Of a stretch of 40,540 bases of DNA, positions 24,659-36,818 are shown piece after piece (within the stretch, counting starts at the first letter, position 1; each line of letters begins with the position of its first letter). The position numbers and the translations under genes are program-made. The stretch is taken from assembly GCF_030646845.1 (NCBI RefSeq), contig NZ_JAUSLE010000060.1, positions 1 to 40,540 on the forward strand. The letters are read 5' to 3'. The notes under the pieces were generated by a model that had not been told where the DNA came from, ran no database searches, and saw nothing but the letters and a program-made list of their open reading frames with translations. This stretch comes from Rhodoferax sp. (GTDB taxonomy: Bacteria > Pseudomonadota > Gammaproteobacteria > Burkholderiales > Burkholderiaceae_C).

Positions 24659-26617
24659 ATGACGGCCGAGCCAACGACACAAAATGACCAGTGGGCCAAG
24701 ACCGCGCCCAGTCCGCTAGCGGAAGAGCCTGCGCCGAGACAGGGACCCGCCCGGAATATGACCGAATTGCGCGTGCTGATCCATGACGCAAGAAGCGCTC
24801 CGGTCAGCACCCTGGCCGAGTCGCTCATTGATCTGAAACTCACCGATATCAAGGCCCTGGGCAAGCTCCCCATCAATCCCGCAGAAGGTAAACGCGGCTC
24901 TGAACACGTGCTGCTCGAATCGGGACTGGTGAGCGAGTTGCAGCTCGAGCATGCGCGTGCACACATGCTCAGTACGCCGGAAGTCGATGCCACCGTCTTT
25001 CAGGTCGAGCCGCAGGCACTGGATCGCCTGTCGTGGGCAGACGCGTTGAAATACCATGTTCTGCCGCTGGGAGTGGAATCCGGCGTACTTTACGCGGCCT
25101 CTCCGACTCCGCTCAAGCGCGAACTGGAGCTGCGGCTAGGTGTCATGGCGGATTGCATCGTGTCGCTGGTTTGGGCTCCCAAACTCCAGATTGACCGCCG
25201 GCTGGCGCTGGAAAACCATGCCCAGGCGCCGCAGGACACGGCATCAAAGAATGGGCCTGATGGCTGGCCCGGAGCGGGCGATCATGCGCCACTGGACGTG
25301 CACGCACTGCTGACCGACGCCCTGATCGAGCTAAAAGGCGCGGGCGACCAGGAGCAGGTCAACGCGGTGAATGAAAGCTCAAGCGTGATCAAACTGGTCA
25401 ACCAGATGATCATTGACGCCTATGGCCAGAAAGCATCCGATATTCATATTGAAACAAATCCGGGCGATGATGTCTCGCGCATCCGGTTTCGCAAGGATGG
25501 CGATCTCGAAGACTATCTGCTGCTGCCATTTTCATTGCGGGCGGCCCTGGTATCGCGGATCAAGATCATGAGTCGGCTGGACATTTCCGAGCGCCGCCGG
25601 CCGCAGGACGGCAAGATCAATTTCAATGAGTTCTCCGATATCAAGCTTGAGTTGCGGGTGGCGATATTGCCGACGCATGACAGTCTTGAAGATGTGGTCA
25701 TGCGGCTGCTGGCGTCCAGCAAACCCATCCCCCTGCCGCAACTCGGGTTTTCCGCACGGGACGACAAGATCATCAAACGCCTGTCCGAGCGGCCGTTCGG
25801 CCTCATCCTGGCCTGCGGTCCCACCGGATCGGGCAAGACCACCACCCTGCACTCTCTTCTGGCCCACATCAACACCGACAACCGCAAGATATGGACCGCC
25901 GAAGATCCAATTGAAATTACCCAAAAGGGGCTGCGCCAGCTTCAGGTCAATCCGAAGATCGGGGTGACGTTTGCCACGGCCATGCGGGCATTCCTGCGGG
26001 CAGACCCGGACGTCATCATGATTGGCGAGGTGCGTGATGAGGAAACCGCACGAGTCTGCATTGAAGCCTCACTCACCGGCCACCTGGTTCTCTCCACATT
26101 GCACACCAACAGTGCGGCAGAGAGCGTGATCCGTTTGCTCGATCTGGGCATGGATCCGATGAACTTCGGAGACTCCCTGATCGGCATCGTGGCGCAACGG
26201 CTGGTTCGCGGCCTGTGCCAACACTGTGCGGTGTCCACGGCGCTCTCTCGCGAGGAGTACGAGTCACTCGTGCACGAATACGTCGATGGCACCGCCTTGA
26301 CCGCTGAAGAAGGTCACAAGCGATTGCTTGCTGCGGCCACCTCGGCTGCGTCGGGCGATCCCGTGTCACAAATTCACACCCGCCATGCCGTGGGGTGTGA
26401 ACGGTGCGGTGGCCGCGGCTACAAAGGCCGCATGGGCATCTACGAGGTGCTGGAAAACGTGGGTGACATGAAGCAAAAAATCCAGTCGCGCGCCGCAACC
26501 TCGGAAATCTTTGCCGAGGCGTCCAGGGCCGGTATGCGAACCCTGCGACAGGACGCCCTCGAGAAGGTGGTCGCCGGTCTGATTGACCTGAAGCAGGCGA
26601 GAACCGCTTACGCCTGA
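24659..26617 (+). CDS. PilB/GspE-family assembly ATPase
   Basis: 652 aa. An N-terminal MshEN/GSPII_E_N-like region spans about residues 60-190, then comes the N2 domain (VNESSSVIKLVNQMIIDAYGQKASDIHIE). Catalytic core: Walker A GPTGSGKTTT near 387-396, Asp box WTAEDPIEITQKG, Walker B PDVIMIGEVRDEET, His box TGHLVLSTLHTN. The zinc tetracysteine is present as CQHC … CERC around a ~55 residue insertion. It powers pilin or pseudopilin polymerisation. No pilin, PilC or secretin genes accompany it, so the pair with the PilU-like ATPase may serve a pilus encoded elsewhere. It ends 1 base from the convergent cyclase gene. Confidence 0.9.
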   Translation: MTAEPTTQNDQWAKTAPSPLAEEPAPRQGPARNMTELRVLIHDARSAPVSTLAESLIDLKLTDIKALGKLPINPAEGKRGSEHVLLESGLVSELQLEHARAHMLSTPEVDATVFQVEPQALDRLSWADALKYHVLPLGVESGVLYAASPTPLKRELELRLGVMADCIVSLVWAPKLQIDRRLALENHAQAPQDTASKNGPDGWPGAGDHAPLDVHALLTDALIELKGAGDQEQVNAVNESSSVIKLVNQMIIDAYGQKASDIHIETNPGDDVSRIRFRKDGDLEDYLLLPFSLRAALVSRIKIMSRLDISERRRPQDGKINFNEFSDIKLELRVAILPTHDSLEDVVMRLLASSKPIPLPQLGFSARDDKIIKRLSERPFGLILACGPTGSGKTTTLHSLLAHINTDNRKIWTAEDPIEITQKGLRQLQVNPKIGVTFATAMRAFLRADPDVIMIGEVRDEETARVCIEASLTGHLVLSTLHTNSAAESVIRLLDLGMDPMNFGDSLIGIVAQRLVRGLCQHCAVSTALSREEYESLVHEYVDGTALTAEEGHKRLLAAATSAASGDPVSQIHTRHAVGCERCGGRGYKGRMGIYEVLENVGDMKQKIQSRAATSEIFAEASRAGMRTLRQDALEKVVAGLIDLKQARTAYA

Positions 26618-26618
26618 G

Positions 26619-27566
26619 TCAGGATACCGAGAAACTCACGGTGGGAGCGCTCAAATCGGCAAACGACGAGCCCAGCGCAATTTCACCGCGTCCATGCAAG
26701 ACACATTCCTCGCGCCTGAGTAAAAGATCCGAGCCAGCGCCGGAAAAACGCACCCAGCAGCCATAGGAGCTGACGTCCACCAGCATGACGCTGCCATTGC
26801 GCCAGTCAATGCGGGCGTGGGTACGGGAGACACGTGGGTCGTTGACTACAAACTCAGCCTGACGTACCCGCCCAATATGAATCGGCAGCTCGAACGACTT
26901 GAAGGTCTTCTTGGTGTCCAGCCAGGTCAGTTCAATCTGCCCCCCCAATGCATCTGTCTGCGGGCCATCGCGCATGGGATCAAGATCAGCCTGCATGGTC
27001 AGAAAATCCGTGGTCACGTCTTCCTGCCAATCGACCTGATAGACGGTACAGGGCTCGGCACGACCGCGAATGCTGATGGGACCCAGCAGGCGAAAGCGCA
27101 CACCATCTGCTTCATTGGCGCCATCCAGCGCTGCGGCGTTGACCCATATCTGATGCGGACCAGAAAGATCGCTTAACCGGGCGGCAACATTGACCGCATC
27201 ACCATAACAGTCGCCAGCCACAATTTCTACGTCACCACTGGCAACACCAATGCGGATGGGCATGCGGTTGGCAGGCGGTATCTGGGTCATTCGCTTTTGA
27301 TGGGTGCGCTGCATCTCCACCACGGCATTGATGGCTGAACGAGTGTCACCAAATAACGCCAGTACGCCATCGCCCAGCATCTTGACAACGCGCCCGCCAT
27401 GGGACTCAACTATTTTGGCAATCCAGGTGGTTATCTGGGTTACGGCCTGTGTTGCCCGGGCGTTCCCCAACGATTCAAAGGCACTTGTGCTGCCGAAAAG
27501 ATCGGTAAATACCACCGTAGTTTGAGCGCCCATTCCCGACTGATTCCGTTTCTTTGATTTGGGCAC
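26619..27566 (-). CDS. Class III adenylate cyclase fused to FHA domain
   Basis: 315 aa, no membrane segment. Cyclase domain residues ~15-185: metal-binding Asp22 (FTDLFGST) and Asp66 (KMLGDGV), adenine-specifying Lys62 and Asp123 (YGDAVNVAARL), transition-state Asn126 and Arg130. All catalytic positions are filled, so an active ATP cyclase making cAMP is likely. Residues ~225-315 are a phosphothreonine-binding FHA domain (IGRVRQAEFVVNDPRVSRTHARIDW), with the R…S..H core. The GTG start at 27566 follows the ldcA stop by 3 bases, so it is the distal gene of a leftward run. An ATG giving MGAQTTVVFTD is an alternative start. Confidence 0.88.
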   Translation of the reverse strand: MPKSKKRNQSGMGAQTTVVFTDLFGSTSAFESLGNARATQAVTQITTWIAKIVESHGGRVVKMLGDGVLALFGDTRSAINAVVEMQRTHQKRMTQIPPANRMPIRIGVASGDVEIVAGDCYGDAVNVAARLSDLSGPHQIWVNAAALDGANEADGVRFRLLGPISIRGRAEPCTVYQVDWQEDVTTDFLTMQADLDPMRDGPQTDALGGQIELTWLDTKKTFKSFELPIHIGRVRQAEFVVNDPRVSRTHARIDWRNGSVMLVDVSSYGCWVRFSGAGSDLLLRREECVLHGRGEIALGSSFADLSAPTVSFSVS

Positions 27567-27569
27567 AGT

Positions 27570-28607
27570 TTAGGGCATATCCGCGGCGTCGGAGATGTGA
27601 CCCCAAAAGAGCAAAGCATCACGCCCTTCTACAATCAGGTCGGTTTTGGCACCGACCGGCAGGATGATTTTGGTGGCGACGTGGCCATAGGGCAGGTTGC
27701 TGAGCACCGGCACCTTGATCTGCTGGCGCAGCCAGCTCACCACCGTCTGCAACTTGTACCCGCGGTCGTGCGGCACCAGCTTGTACTCGGTGAATTGACC
27801 CATGAGAATCGCTTTTTGACGCCCCAGTACACCGGCGTGCAGCAGCTGGGTCAGCATGCGCTCGATGCGATAGGGGTGCTCTCCCACATCTTCCAGAAAC
27901 AGGATGCCACCTTTGATCTCCGGGAAATACGGGGTGCCCAGCAGCGATACCAACACCGACAGGTTGCCGCCCCACATGACCGCCTTCTTGATAGAAAAGT
28001 CGGCTCTAGCCCCCGTGTTTATTGCGCTATCAGCTATTGAATTTATAGCAACCAGGGGCGTCTCCCGGTTTTGTCGCCATCCGGCGCCCTCCCCCTGCCC
28101 GCTGATGAGATCGTCAAAGCAGGCCTCCATGATGTCATCCGGTATTGGTGCTTCGCCATGACCGTGGCCATCCACCATGTCCGGCTTGCCACCGACGCCA
28201 AAACCTTCGCATAACGCAGGCCCGGCCCAGGTAATACCGCCGGTCCGGGCCAGCACGGCACTCTGAAACGCCGTGAAGTCGCTGATGCCGACAAACTGCG
28301 TGCCTTTTTCAATCGCTTTGGCCACCGCCTTGTAGCGGATGCCGCCCAGAATGCGGGTCAGGCCGTAGCCGCCCCGAGAAACCAGTGCAAGGTCAGCCCC
28401 GCTGGCGGCAGCGCGATGGATGGCAGCGAGCCGGGTTTCGTCGTCGCCCGCAAAGCGCAAATGACTGGCCAGCGCTGCGCTATCAATCTCGACTTCATGC
28501 CCCAGCGCCTTGAGTCGCGCCACACCGCGTCGAAAAGCCGCCTTGTCGCGCACGGCTCCGGATGGGGAGTAAATATAGATGTGCTTCTTCACGGAGTCTT
28601 GTTTCAC
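27570..28607 (-). CDS. ldcA: LD-carboxypeptidase (S66 muramoyltetrapeptide carboxypeptidase)
   Basis: 345 aa serine peptidase that removes the terminal D-Ala from the tetrapeptide during murein recycling. The motif SRGGYGLTRIL leads to the nucleophile Ser in FVGISDFTAF; the Glu is in FLEDVGEHPYRIERML and the His in LPYGHVATKIILPVG. A stretch VAINSIADSAINTGARA lies between ETPL and MWGGNL where the family normally has a short linker; it is encoded by dispersed repeat copy D. GTG at 28607 (VKQDSVKKHIYIYSPS) is chosen, 8 bases after the upstream stop; GTG at 28592 is an alternative. The in-frame ATG at 28727 lies inside the upstream gene. Confidence 0.88.
   Translation of the reverse strand: MKQDSVKKHIYIYSPSGAVRDKAAFRRGVARLKALGHEVEIDSAALASHLRFAGDDETRLAAIHRAAASGADLALVSRGGYGLTRILGGIRYKAVAKAIEKGTQFVGISDFTAFQSAVLARTGGITWAGPALCEGFGVGGKPDMVDGHGHGEAPIPDDIMEACFDDLISGQGEGAGWRQNRETPLVAINSIADSAINTGARADFSIKKAVMWGGNLSVLVSLLGTPYFPEIKGGILFLEDVGEHPYRIERMLTQLLHAGVLGRQKAILMGQFTEYKLVPHDRGYKLQTVVSWLRQQIKVPVLSNLPYGHVATKIILPVGAKTDLIVEGRDALLFWGHISDAADMP
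28002..28050 (+). repeat. 49 bp dispersed repeat, copy D
   Basis: CTCTAGCCCCCGT, seven bases, GCG, CTATCAG, CTAT, seven bases, ATAGC. It is read inside ldcA as AINSIADSAINTGARA. One of the best-preserved copies. Confidence 0.8.
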
Positions 28608-28615
28608 GGTGTCAA

Positions 28616-30635
<2,020 letters not shown>

Positions 30636-30667
30636 GATCTGTCAGCGGTATCCGTCCAGGGTCCGGC

Positions 30668-32278
30668 TTATTCCCACTCGATGGTTGCCGGCGGCTTGCT
30701 GCTGACGTCATAGGTCACACGGTTGATACCGCGAACCTCGTTGATGATGCGGCTGGACACTTTCTTGAGCAGTGCATAGGGCAGCTCGGCCCAGTCAGCG
30801 GTCATGAAATCGCTGGTCTGCACGGCGCGCAAGGCCACCACATAGTCGTAGGTGCGGCCGTCTCCCATCACGCCCACACTCTTGACCGGCAGAAACACGG
30901 CGAACGCCTGACTGGTCAGGTCATACCAGCTTTTGCCACTGTCAGGGTCGATGAAATTGCGCAATTCTTCGATGAAGATGGCGTCGGCCCGGCGCAGCAG
31001 GTCGGCGTATTCCTTCTTGACCTCACCCAGAATTCGCACACCCAGGCCCGGTCCCGGGAACGGGTGGCGGTAAACCATGTGGTACGGGAGGCCCAGGGCC
31101 ACGCCCAACTCGCGCACTTCATCCTTGAACAACTCGCGCAGCGGCTCCAGCAGCTTGAGGCCCAGCAGCTCGGGCAAACCGCCCACGTTGTGGTGGCTCT
31201 TGATGACGACCGCTTTCTTGCTCTTGGCACCGCCCGACTCGATCACGTCGGGATAAATCGTGCCCTGCGCCAGCCAGGCCACATGGCGCGACTGGTCGTT
31301 CTTGAGCTTGCCGGCCTCGGCCTTGAACACTTCCACAAATTCGCGGCCAATGATCTTGCGTTTGGCCTCGGGCTCGCTCACGCCCGCCAGATGCCCCAGG
31401 AACTGGTCTGCAGCATCGACGCGGATCACCTTGGCGTGCAGCTTGCCGACAAACATCTCCATCACCATGTCGCCTTCATTCAGGCGCAACAAGCCATGGT
31501 CGACGAACACGCAGGTGAGCTGGTCACCGATAGCACGGTGGATCAACGCAGCCGCCACGGATGAATCCACACCGCCGGACAGGCCCAGAATCACCTCGTC
31601 TGTGCCGACCTGCGCGCGGATTTGTTCAACCGCTTCGCTGATGTAGTCGCCCATGATCCAGTCGGGCCGGGTACCGCAGATATCCAGTACGAAGCGCTCC
31701 AGAATCGCGGCACCGCGCTTGGTGTGGGTGACTTCAGGATGAAACTGCACACCGTAGAAGCGGCGCTCTTCATCGGCCATGCCGGCAATCGGGCAGCTAT
31801 CGGTGCTGGCCATCAGCTTGAAACCATGCGGCAGCTCGGTGACCTTGTCGCCATGGCTCATCCACACCTCCAGCATGCCGTGGCCCATGGGGGTGCTGTA
31901 GTCCTGAATCCCTTCCAGCAACTGGGTGTGACCATGCGCCCGCACATCGGCAGGACCGAACTCGCGCTTGTGCCCGCTTTGCACGACGCCGCCCAACTGG
32001 TGTGCCATGGTTTGCATGCCGTAGCAGATGCCGAGCACCGGCACACCGAGTTCGAACACCGCTTGCGGCGCCTTGTCGGTGGTTTCTTCGTAGACACTGG
32101 CGTGGCTGCCCGAGAGGATGATGCCCTTGAGCTTGCCGTCGCGGGCATAGGCGCGAACCCAGTCATCGGTCACATCACAGGGGTGAACTTCGCAAAAAAC
32201 ATGCGCTTCGCGGATGCGACGTGCAATCAGCTGGGTGACTTGGGAACCAAAGTCGAGGATAAGGATTTTTTGATGCAT
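30668..32278 (-). CDS. guaA: GMP synthase (glutamine-hydrolysing)
   Basis: 536 aa. An N-terminal class I glutamine amidotransferase with nucleophile Cys85 (GICYGMQ) and FHPEVTHT precedes the ATP pyrophosphatase domain with P-loop [13 protein letters not shown]. The C-terminal dimerisation domain ends in …PATIEWE, the invariant GMP synthase end. It converts XMP to GMP. It lies 12 bases after guaB, the normal guaBA order. Confidence 0.97.
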   Translation of the reverse strand: MHQKILILDFGSQVTQLIARRIREAHVFCEVHPCDVTDDWVRAYARDGKLKGIILSGSHASVYEETTDKAPQAVFELGVPVLGICYGMQTMAHQLGGVVQSGHKREFGPADVRAHGHTQLLEGIQDYSTPMGHGMLEVWMSHGDKVTELPHGFKLMASTDSCPIAGMADEERRFYGVQFHPEVTHTKRGAAILERFVLDICGTRPDWIMGDYISEAVEQIRAQVGTDEVILGLSGGVDSSVAAALIHRAIGDQLTCVFVDHGLLRLNEGDMVMEMFVGKLHAKVIRVDAADQFLGHLAGVSEPEAKRKIIGREFVEVFKAEAGKLKNDQSRHVAWLAQGTIYPDVIESGGAKSKKAVVIKSHHNVGGLPELLGLKLLEPLRELFKDEVRELGVALGLPYHMVYRHPFPGPGLGVRILGEVKKEYADLLRRADAIFIEELRNFIDPDSGKSWYDLTSQAFAVFLPVKSVGVMGDGRTYDYVVALRAVQTSDFMTADWAELPYALLKKVSSRIINEVRGINRVTYDVSSKPPATIEWE

Positions 32279-32290
32279 GGCTGTTGCAGA

Positions 32291-33803
<1,513 letters not shown>

Positions 33804-33898
33804 TAACCCTGAACGAGATGCCGATAAACGGACAAATGGAGCGGCCCAAAGGCAGTGTTCAACGGAATATCCCGTCAGACGCGCGCTAAACTTCATGC

Positions 33899-34432
33899 AT
33901 GAAACATATCCGACATTTTTTGACTGTTGCCCTTTGCCTGACGTCGCTGGCAGCGTCGGCGCAGTGGCAGTGGACTGACAAGGATGGGCGAAAGGTCTAC
34001 AGCGACCGTGCGCCATCGGCAGAGGTTCCGGAGAAGAATATTCTCAAACGACCCGGCGGCCGCAGCGCAGCAGCAGTTACAACTGATGCCCCCACGAATG
34101 CCGCGGCAACGGCCGCCGCCGTGACGACGCCGGCATCGGCGCCACAAGGTGCTGCCAGTGCACCCCGGTTGAGTGGCGTGGATAAGGAACTCGCTGAGAA
34201 GAAAAAGAAGGCTGAAGAAGCCGAGGTCGCAAAACGCAAGGCTGAGGAAGAGAAGGTCCTGAAAGCAAAAGTCGAAAATTGCGCGCGTGCCAAACAAGCC
34301 AAAACCAGCTTTGATTCCGGGGTCCGCATTGCCCGAACCAACGACAAGGGCGAACGTGAAGTGATGGATGATGCCGCCCGTGCCGCTGAGGTCAAACGCA
34401 TTCAGTCCGTCATTGACGCCGACTGCAAATAG
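33899..34432 (+). CDS. Exported DUF4124 protein with charged coiled-coil
   Basis: 177 aa. Signal peptide MKHIRHFLTVALCLTSLAASAQ with AxA cleavage, then the DUF4124 motif QWQWTDKDGRKVYSDRAP. An Ala/Thr-rich linker follows, then a Lys/Glu helix (DKELAEKKKKAEEAEVAKRKAEEEK) and a tail with two Cys (ENCARAK … DADCK) that could form a disulfide. DUF4124 proteins are periplasmic, widespread in beta/gamma-proteobacteria, and of unknown function. Divergent from guaB. Confidence 0.85.
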   Translation: MKHIRHFLTVALCLTSLAASAQWQWTDKDGRKVYSDRAPSAEVPEKNILKRPGGRSAAAVTTDAPTNAAATAAAVTTPASAPQGAASAPRLSGVDKELAEKKKKAEEAEVAKRKAEEEKVLKAKVENCARAKQAKTSFDSGVRIARTNDKGEREVMDDAARAAEVKRIQSVIDADCK

Positions 34433-34434
34433 GC

Positions 34435-34473
34435 GGTACTTCCGGTAGCCGGTTCACTGGACCGGTCAGTACC
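34435..34473. terminator. Nested hairpin between convergent genes
   Basis: Outer arms GGTACT/AGTACC and inner arms CCGGT/ACCGG around TCACTGG, between the DUF4124 stop and the 3' end of rnfH. The second arm overlaps the rnfH stop codon. No U-run, so a weak bidirectional terminator at best. Confidence 0.35.
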
Positions 34474-34801
34474 CGGCCTTGGCCCCAGCGCGTTTCTTTT
34501 GAAAAAGACCCGCGGTCCGGGCGCCCTGCTTCGCAAATCGCTCCCGTCGCGCCACCTTGGGGTCCACGGTGAGCGGCCGATAGATTTCGACCCGGTCGTT
34601 TTCCCGCAGTGGCTGGCTCAAACTGGCCTTGCGGCCCCAGACACCGACCACAGCGGCCTGAAGGTCAATGGCTGGAAATAGCTGCAGGAAACCACTTGCC
34701 CGCAGTGCCTGCAAAACGGTACTCGATGCAGTCAGGTGCAGGGATACCTCCCGCACATCCCGCGGGCCAGGCGAATAGACCACGGTCACCTGAATGTTCA
34801 T
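34466..34801 (-). CDS. rnfH: RnfH family ubiquitin-like protein
   Basis: 111 aa β-grasp protein of the RnfH/RatB (UPF0125) family: MNIQVTVVYSPGPRDVREVSLHL, VLQALRASG, VGVWGRKASLSQPLRENDRVEIYRPLTVDPKVARRERF. The final RPL..DPK..RR pattern is diagnostic. Function is not firmly known. It follows ratA by one base, in the conserved smpB/ratA/rnfH neighbourhood. The ATG at 34801 is chosen; longer frames run into ratA. Confidence 0.92.
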   Translation of the reverse strand: MNIQVTVVYSPGPRDVREVSLHLTASSTVLQALRASGFLQLFPAIDLQAAVVGVWGRKASLSQPLRENDRVEIYRPLTVDPKVARRERFAKQGARTAGLFQKKRAGAKAGY

Positions 34802-34802
34802 C

Positions 34803-35246
34803 TCACTCGCCATACACCTGCGTTGCCCGCTTGACGAAGGCGTCGACCAGGCTGCCGGCAATCTTGTCAAATACGGGGCCGACCAGTTTGCCAAGCGTTG
34901 CGTTGTCAAAGCCATAACTCAGCGTCAATTCCACTTTGCAGGCCCGCTGCGTTCCATCGCCCAGTGGCACAAAGTTCCACTCGCCATCGAGCCGTGAAAA
35001 CGGGCCATTCACCAGCGTCATGGTGACCTGGCGATCCGGCACATGTTCGTTGCGGGTGGTGAACGTGTGGCGCAGACCACTGAACGAAATGCCGACTTCC
35101 GCCGTCATGCCGCCTGCGTCAGTGGCGACCACCCGGGCGCGATCACACCAGGGCAGGAACTGGGGATATTGGTCAACTTCAGTCACAAGCGCATACATTT
35201 CTTGCGGGCTGTACCAGATCAGGACGGACTTCGCGATGGTTTTCAT
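34803..35246 (-). CDS. ratA: RatA/COQ10-like START-domain protein
   Basis: 147 aa SRPBCC/START fold protein. MKTIAKSVLIWYSPQEMYALVTEVDQYPQFLPWCDRARV and the C-terminal helix FDKIAGSLVDAFVKRATQVYG match the RatA/YfjG/COQ10 group. In E. coli RatA was reported to block 70S assembly, while homologues bind ubiquinone; which applies here is open. Divergent from smpB, as in most proteobacteria. Confidence 0.93.
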   Translation of the reverse strand: MKTIAKSVLIWYSPQEMYALVTEVDQYPQFLPWCDRARVVATDAGGMTAEVGISFSGLRHTFTTRNEHVPDRQVTMTLVNGPFSRLDGEWNFVPLGDGTQRACKVELTLSYGFDNATLGKLVGPVFDKIAGSLVDAFVKRATQVYGE

Positions 35247-35314
35247 AGAATGGAGGTCTGCGCGGGATTGTAGACAAGCCTTGTACGCACGACTTACAAC
35301 CCCACATCTAACTT

Positions 35315-35788
35315 ATGGCCAAGAAACCCGAAACTGCTGCCCGCATTGCCGATAACAAGAAGGCCGCCTACAACTATTTTTTTGAAGAGCGCTTTGAGGC
35401 AGGGCTGGTGCTGGAAGGCTGGGAAGTCAAATCGCTGCGCGAAGGCAAGGTGCAGCTGACCGATGGGTATGTGGTCATCCGCAACGGTGAATTGTTCCTC
35501 ATCGGCCTGCAGATCACGCCTCTGAACACCGCTTCCACCCATATCAGTCCTGACAAGGTACGGACCAAGAAGCTCTTGATGCACAAGGAAGAGATCAAGC
35601 GGCTCATTGGAAAAACTGAGCAAAAAGGCTACACCTTGGTGCCGCTGAACCTGCACTGGAAAGCGGGCAAAGTGAAATGCGACATTGCCCTGGCCAAGGG
35701 CAAGGCTGAACACGACAAGCGTGACACCATCAAGGACCGCGAAGGCAAGCGCGAGGTGGAGCGGGCCATGAAAATTCATCGGCGATAA
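35315..35788 (+). CDS. smpB: SsrA-binding protein SmpB
   Basis: 157 aa OB-fold partner of tmRNA in trans-translation. The sequence [43 protein letters not shown] and the basic tail [25 protein letters not shown] are standard. No tmRNA gene is visible in the window. The promoter region is the 68 bp shared with ratA. Confidence 0.97.
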   Translation: MAKKPETAARIADNKKAAYNYFFEERFEAGLVLEGWEVKSLREGKVQLTDGYVVIRNGELFLIGLQITPLNTASTHISPDKVRTKKLLMHKEEIKRLIGKTEQKGYTLVPLNLHWKAGKVKCDIALAKGKAEHDKRDTIKDREGKREVERAMKIHRR

Positions 35789-35881
35789 CATTTTTTTCCC
35801 GCAAGTGGGAATAAACGGGACGGTGCGGGTGTTTATGGAAGTGCAAATGCTTGTTTGCTTTCATCAACTCAGGAGTTCACC

Positions 35882-36265
35882 ATGAAATACCTCTCTCGCG
35901 CTACCCTGACCGTGTCGCTGGCGCTTGCCCTTCTGGGCGGTTGCGCTGCCATGGCCGCGGCTCCCGCCCAGGTCGCCGACGGCGTGCTGGTCGGCCCGAA
36001 CGGCATGACGCTTTACACGTTTGACAAAGATGTCGCCGGCAGCGGCAAGTCGGTGTGCAATGGTCCCTGCGCGACCAACTGGCCGCCGTTCATGGCCACC
36101 GAGACTGACAAAGCCTCGGGCGACTACACCATCATCACCCGTGACGACGGCAAAAAGCAATGGGCGGTGAAAGGCAAGCCCGTTTATTACTGGGTGAAGG
36201 ACGCCAAGCCTGGCGACAAAACCGGTGACGGTTTCAACCAGGTGTGGAAGGCCGCCAAGCCGTAA
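35882..36265 (+). CDS. COG4315-type secreted lipoprotein
   Basis: 127 aa. The signal peptide ends in the lipobox LLGGC (Cys at about residue 20). The mature part carries the two-repeat pattern of the lipoprotein_15/COG4315 family: GVLVGPNGMTLYTFDKDVAGSGKSVCNGPCATNWPP, then GKKQWAVKGKPVYYWVKDAKPGDKTGDG. Function unknown; homologues often sit beside ECF sigma/anti-sigma pairs, as here. AGGAG is 6 bases before the ATG. The ECF sigma gene starts 7 bases after the stop. Confidence 0.9.
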   Translation: MKYLSRATLTVSLALALLGGCAAMAAAPAQVADGVLVGPNGMTLYTFDKDVAGSGKSVCNGPCATNWPPFMATETDKASGDYTIITRDDGKKQWAVKGKPVYYWVKDAKPGDKTGDGFNQVWKAAKP

Positions 36266-36272
36266 TTCATTG

Positions 36273-36818
36273 ATGAATCGCCAACCCATCGTCGCTCAGA
36301 TTCCAGCACTGCGCCGGTATGCCCGCGCGCTGACGGGCGACACATGGGCTGCAGATGACCTGGTGCAGGACACGCTGGAACGTGCCTGCAGCAAGTGGCG
36401 TTTATGGGCCGCAGGTTCTGACCTGCGAGCCTGGTTGTTCACGGTGATGCACAACCTGTTTGCCAGCCAGGTGCGTCGCGCCACGCGGCAGGCGCCGGGC
36501 GGCACAGTGGATCTTGACGACGTGGCGCATGAGCTGGTGGCACCGGACCCGGGTCTGGGCCATGCCATTGACCTGGAGCGGTGCCTGCTGCGCCTGCCAC
36601 AGGACCAGCGGGCGGTTCTGCTGCTGGTCAGTGTGGAGGACATGAGCTACCGGGAAGTGGCAAAAATAACGGGAGTCCCAATTGGCACCGTCATGTCGCG
36701 TTTGTCCCGTGCCCGCAGTCGCCTGCAGGAACTGCTGGATGAACCGGCGCGCGGTGTCCACCAACCGCCAGCAGCCGGCACGCCGGCAAGCTCCGTAACC
36801 CCCCTTCGGCGCCTGTAA
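36273..36818 (+). CDS. ECF sigma-70 family RNA polymerase sigma factor
   Basis: 181 aa. Region 2: RYARALTGDTWAADDLVQDTLERACSKWRLW…LRAWLFTVMHNLF. Region 4: LPQDQRAVLLLVSVEDMSYREVAKITGVPIGTVMSRLSRARSRL. The tail is short and Pro-rich. It follows the COG4315 lipoprotein gene and overlaps the anti-sigma start by one base (TAATG). Probably recognises its own promoter upstream of the lipoprotein; I could not assign that promoter with confidence. Confidence 0.92.
   Translation: MNRQPIVAQIPALRRYARALTGDTWAADDLVQDTLERACSKWRLWAAGSDLRAWLFTVMHNLFASQVRRATRQAPGGTVDLDDVAHELVAPDPGLGHAIDLERCLLRLPQDQRAVLLLVSVEDMSYREVAKITGVPIGTVMSRLSRARSRLQELLDEPARGVHQPPAAGTPASSVTPLRRL

Noticed and set aside
34466..35246. ratA-rnfH as a type II toxin-antitoxin pair
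   Set aside because: Although named RatAB, the conserved smpB linkage and COQ10-like fold suggest housekeeping roles; no evidence here for a toxin-antitoxin function.
35789..35815. Small hairpin after smpB as a rho-independent terminator
   Set aside because: TTCCC/GGGAA stem is only five to six bases and no T-run follows on either strand.
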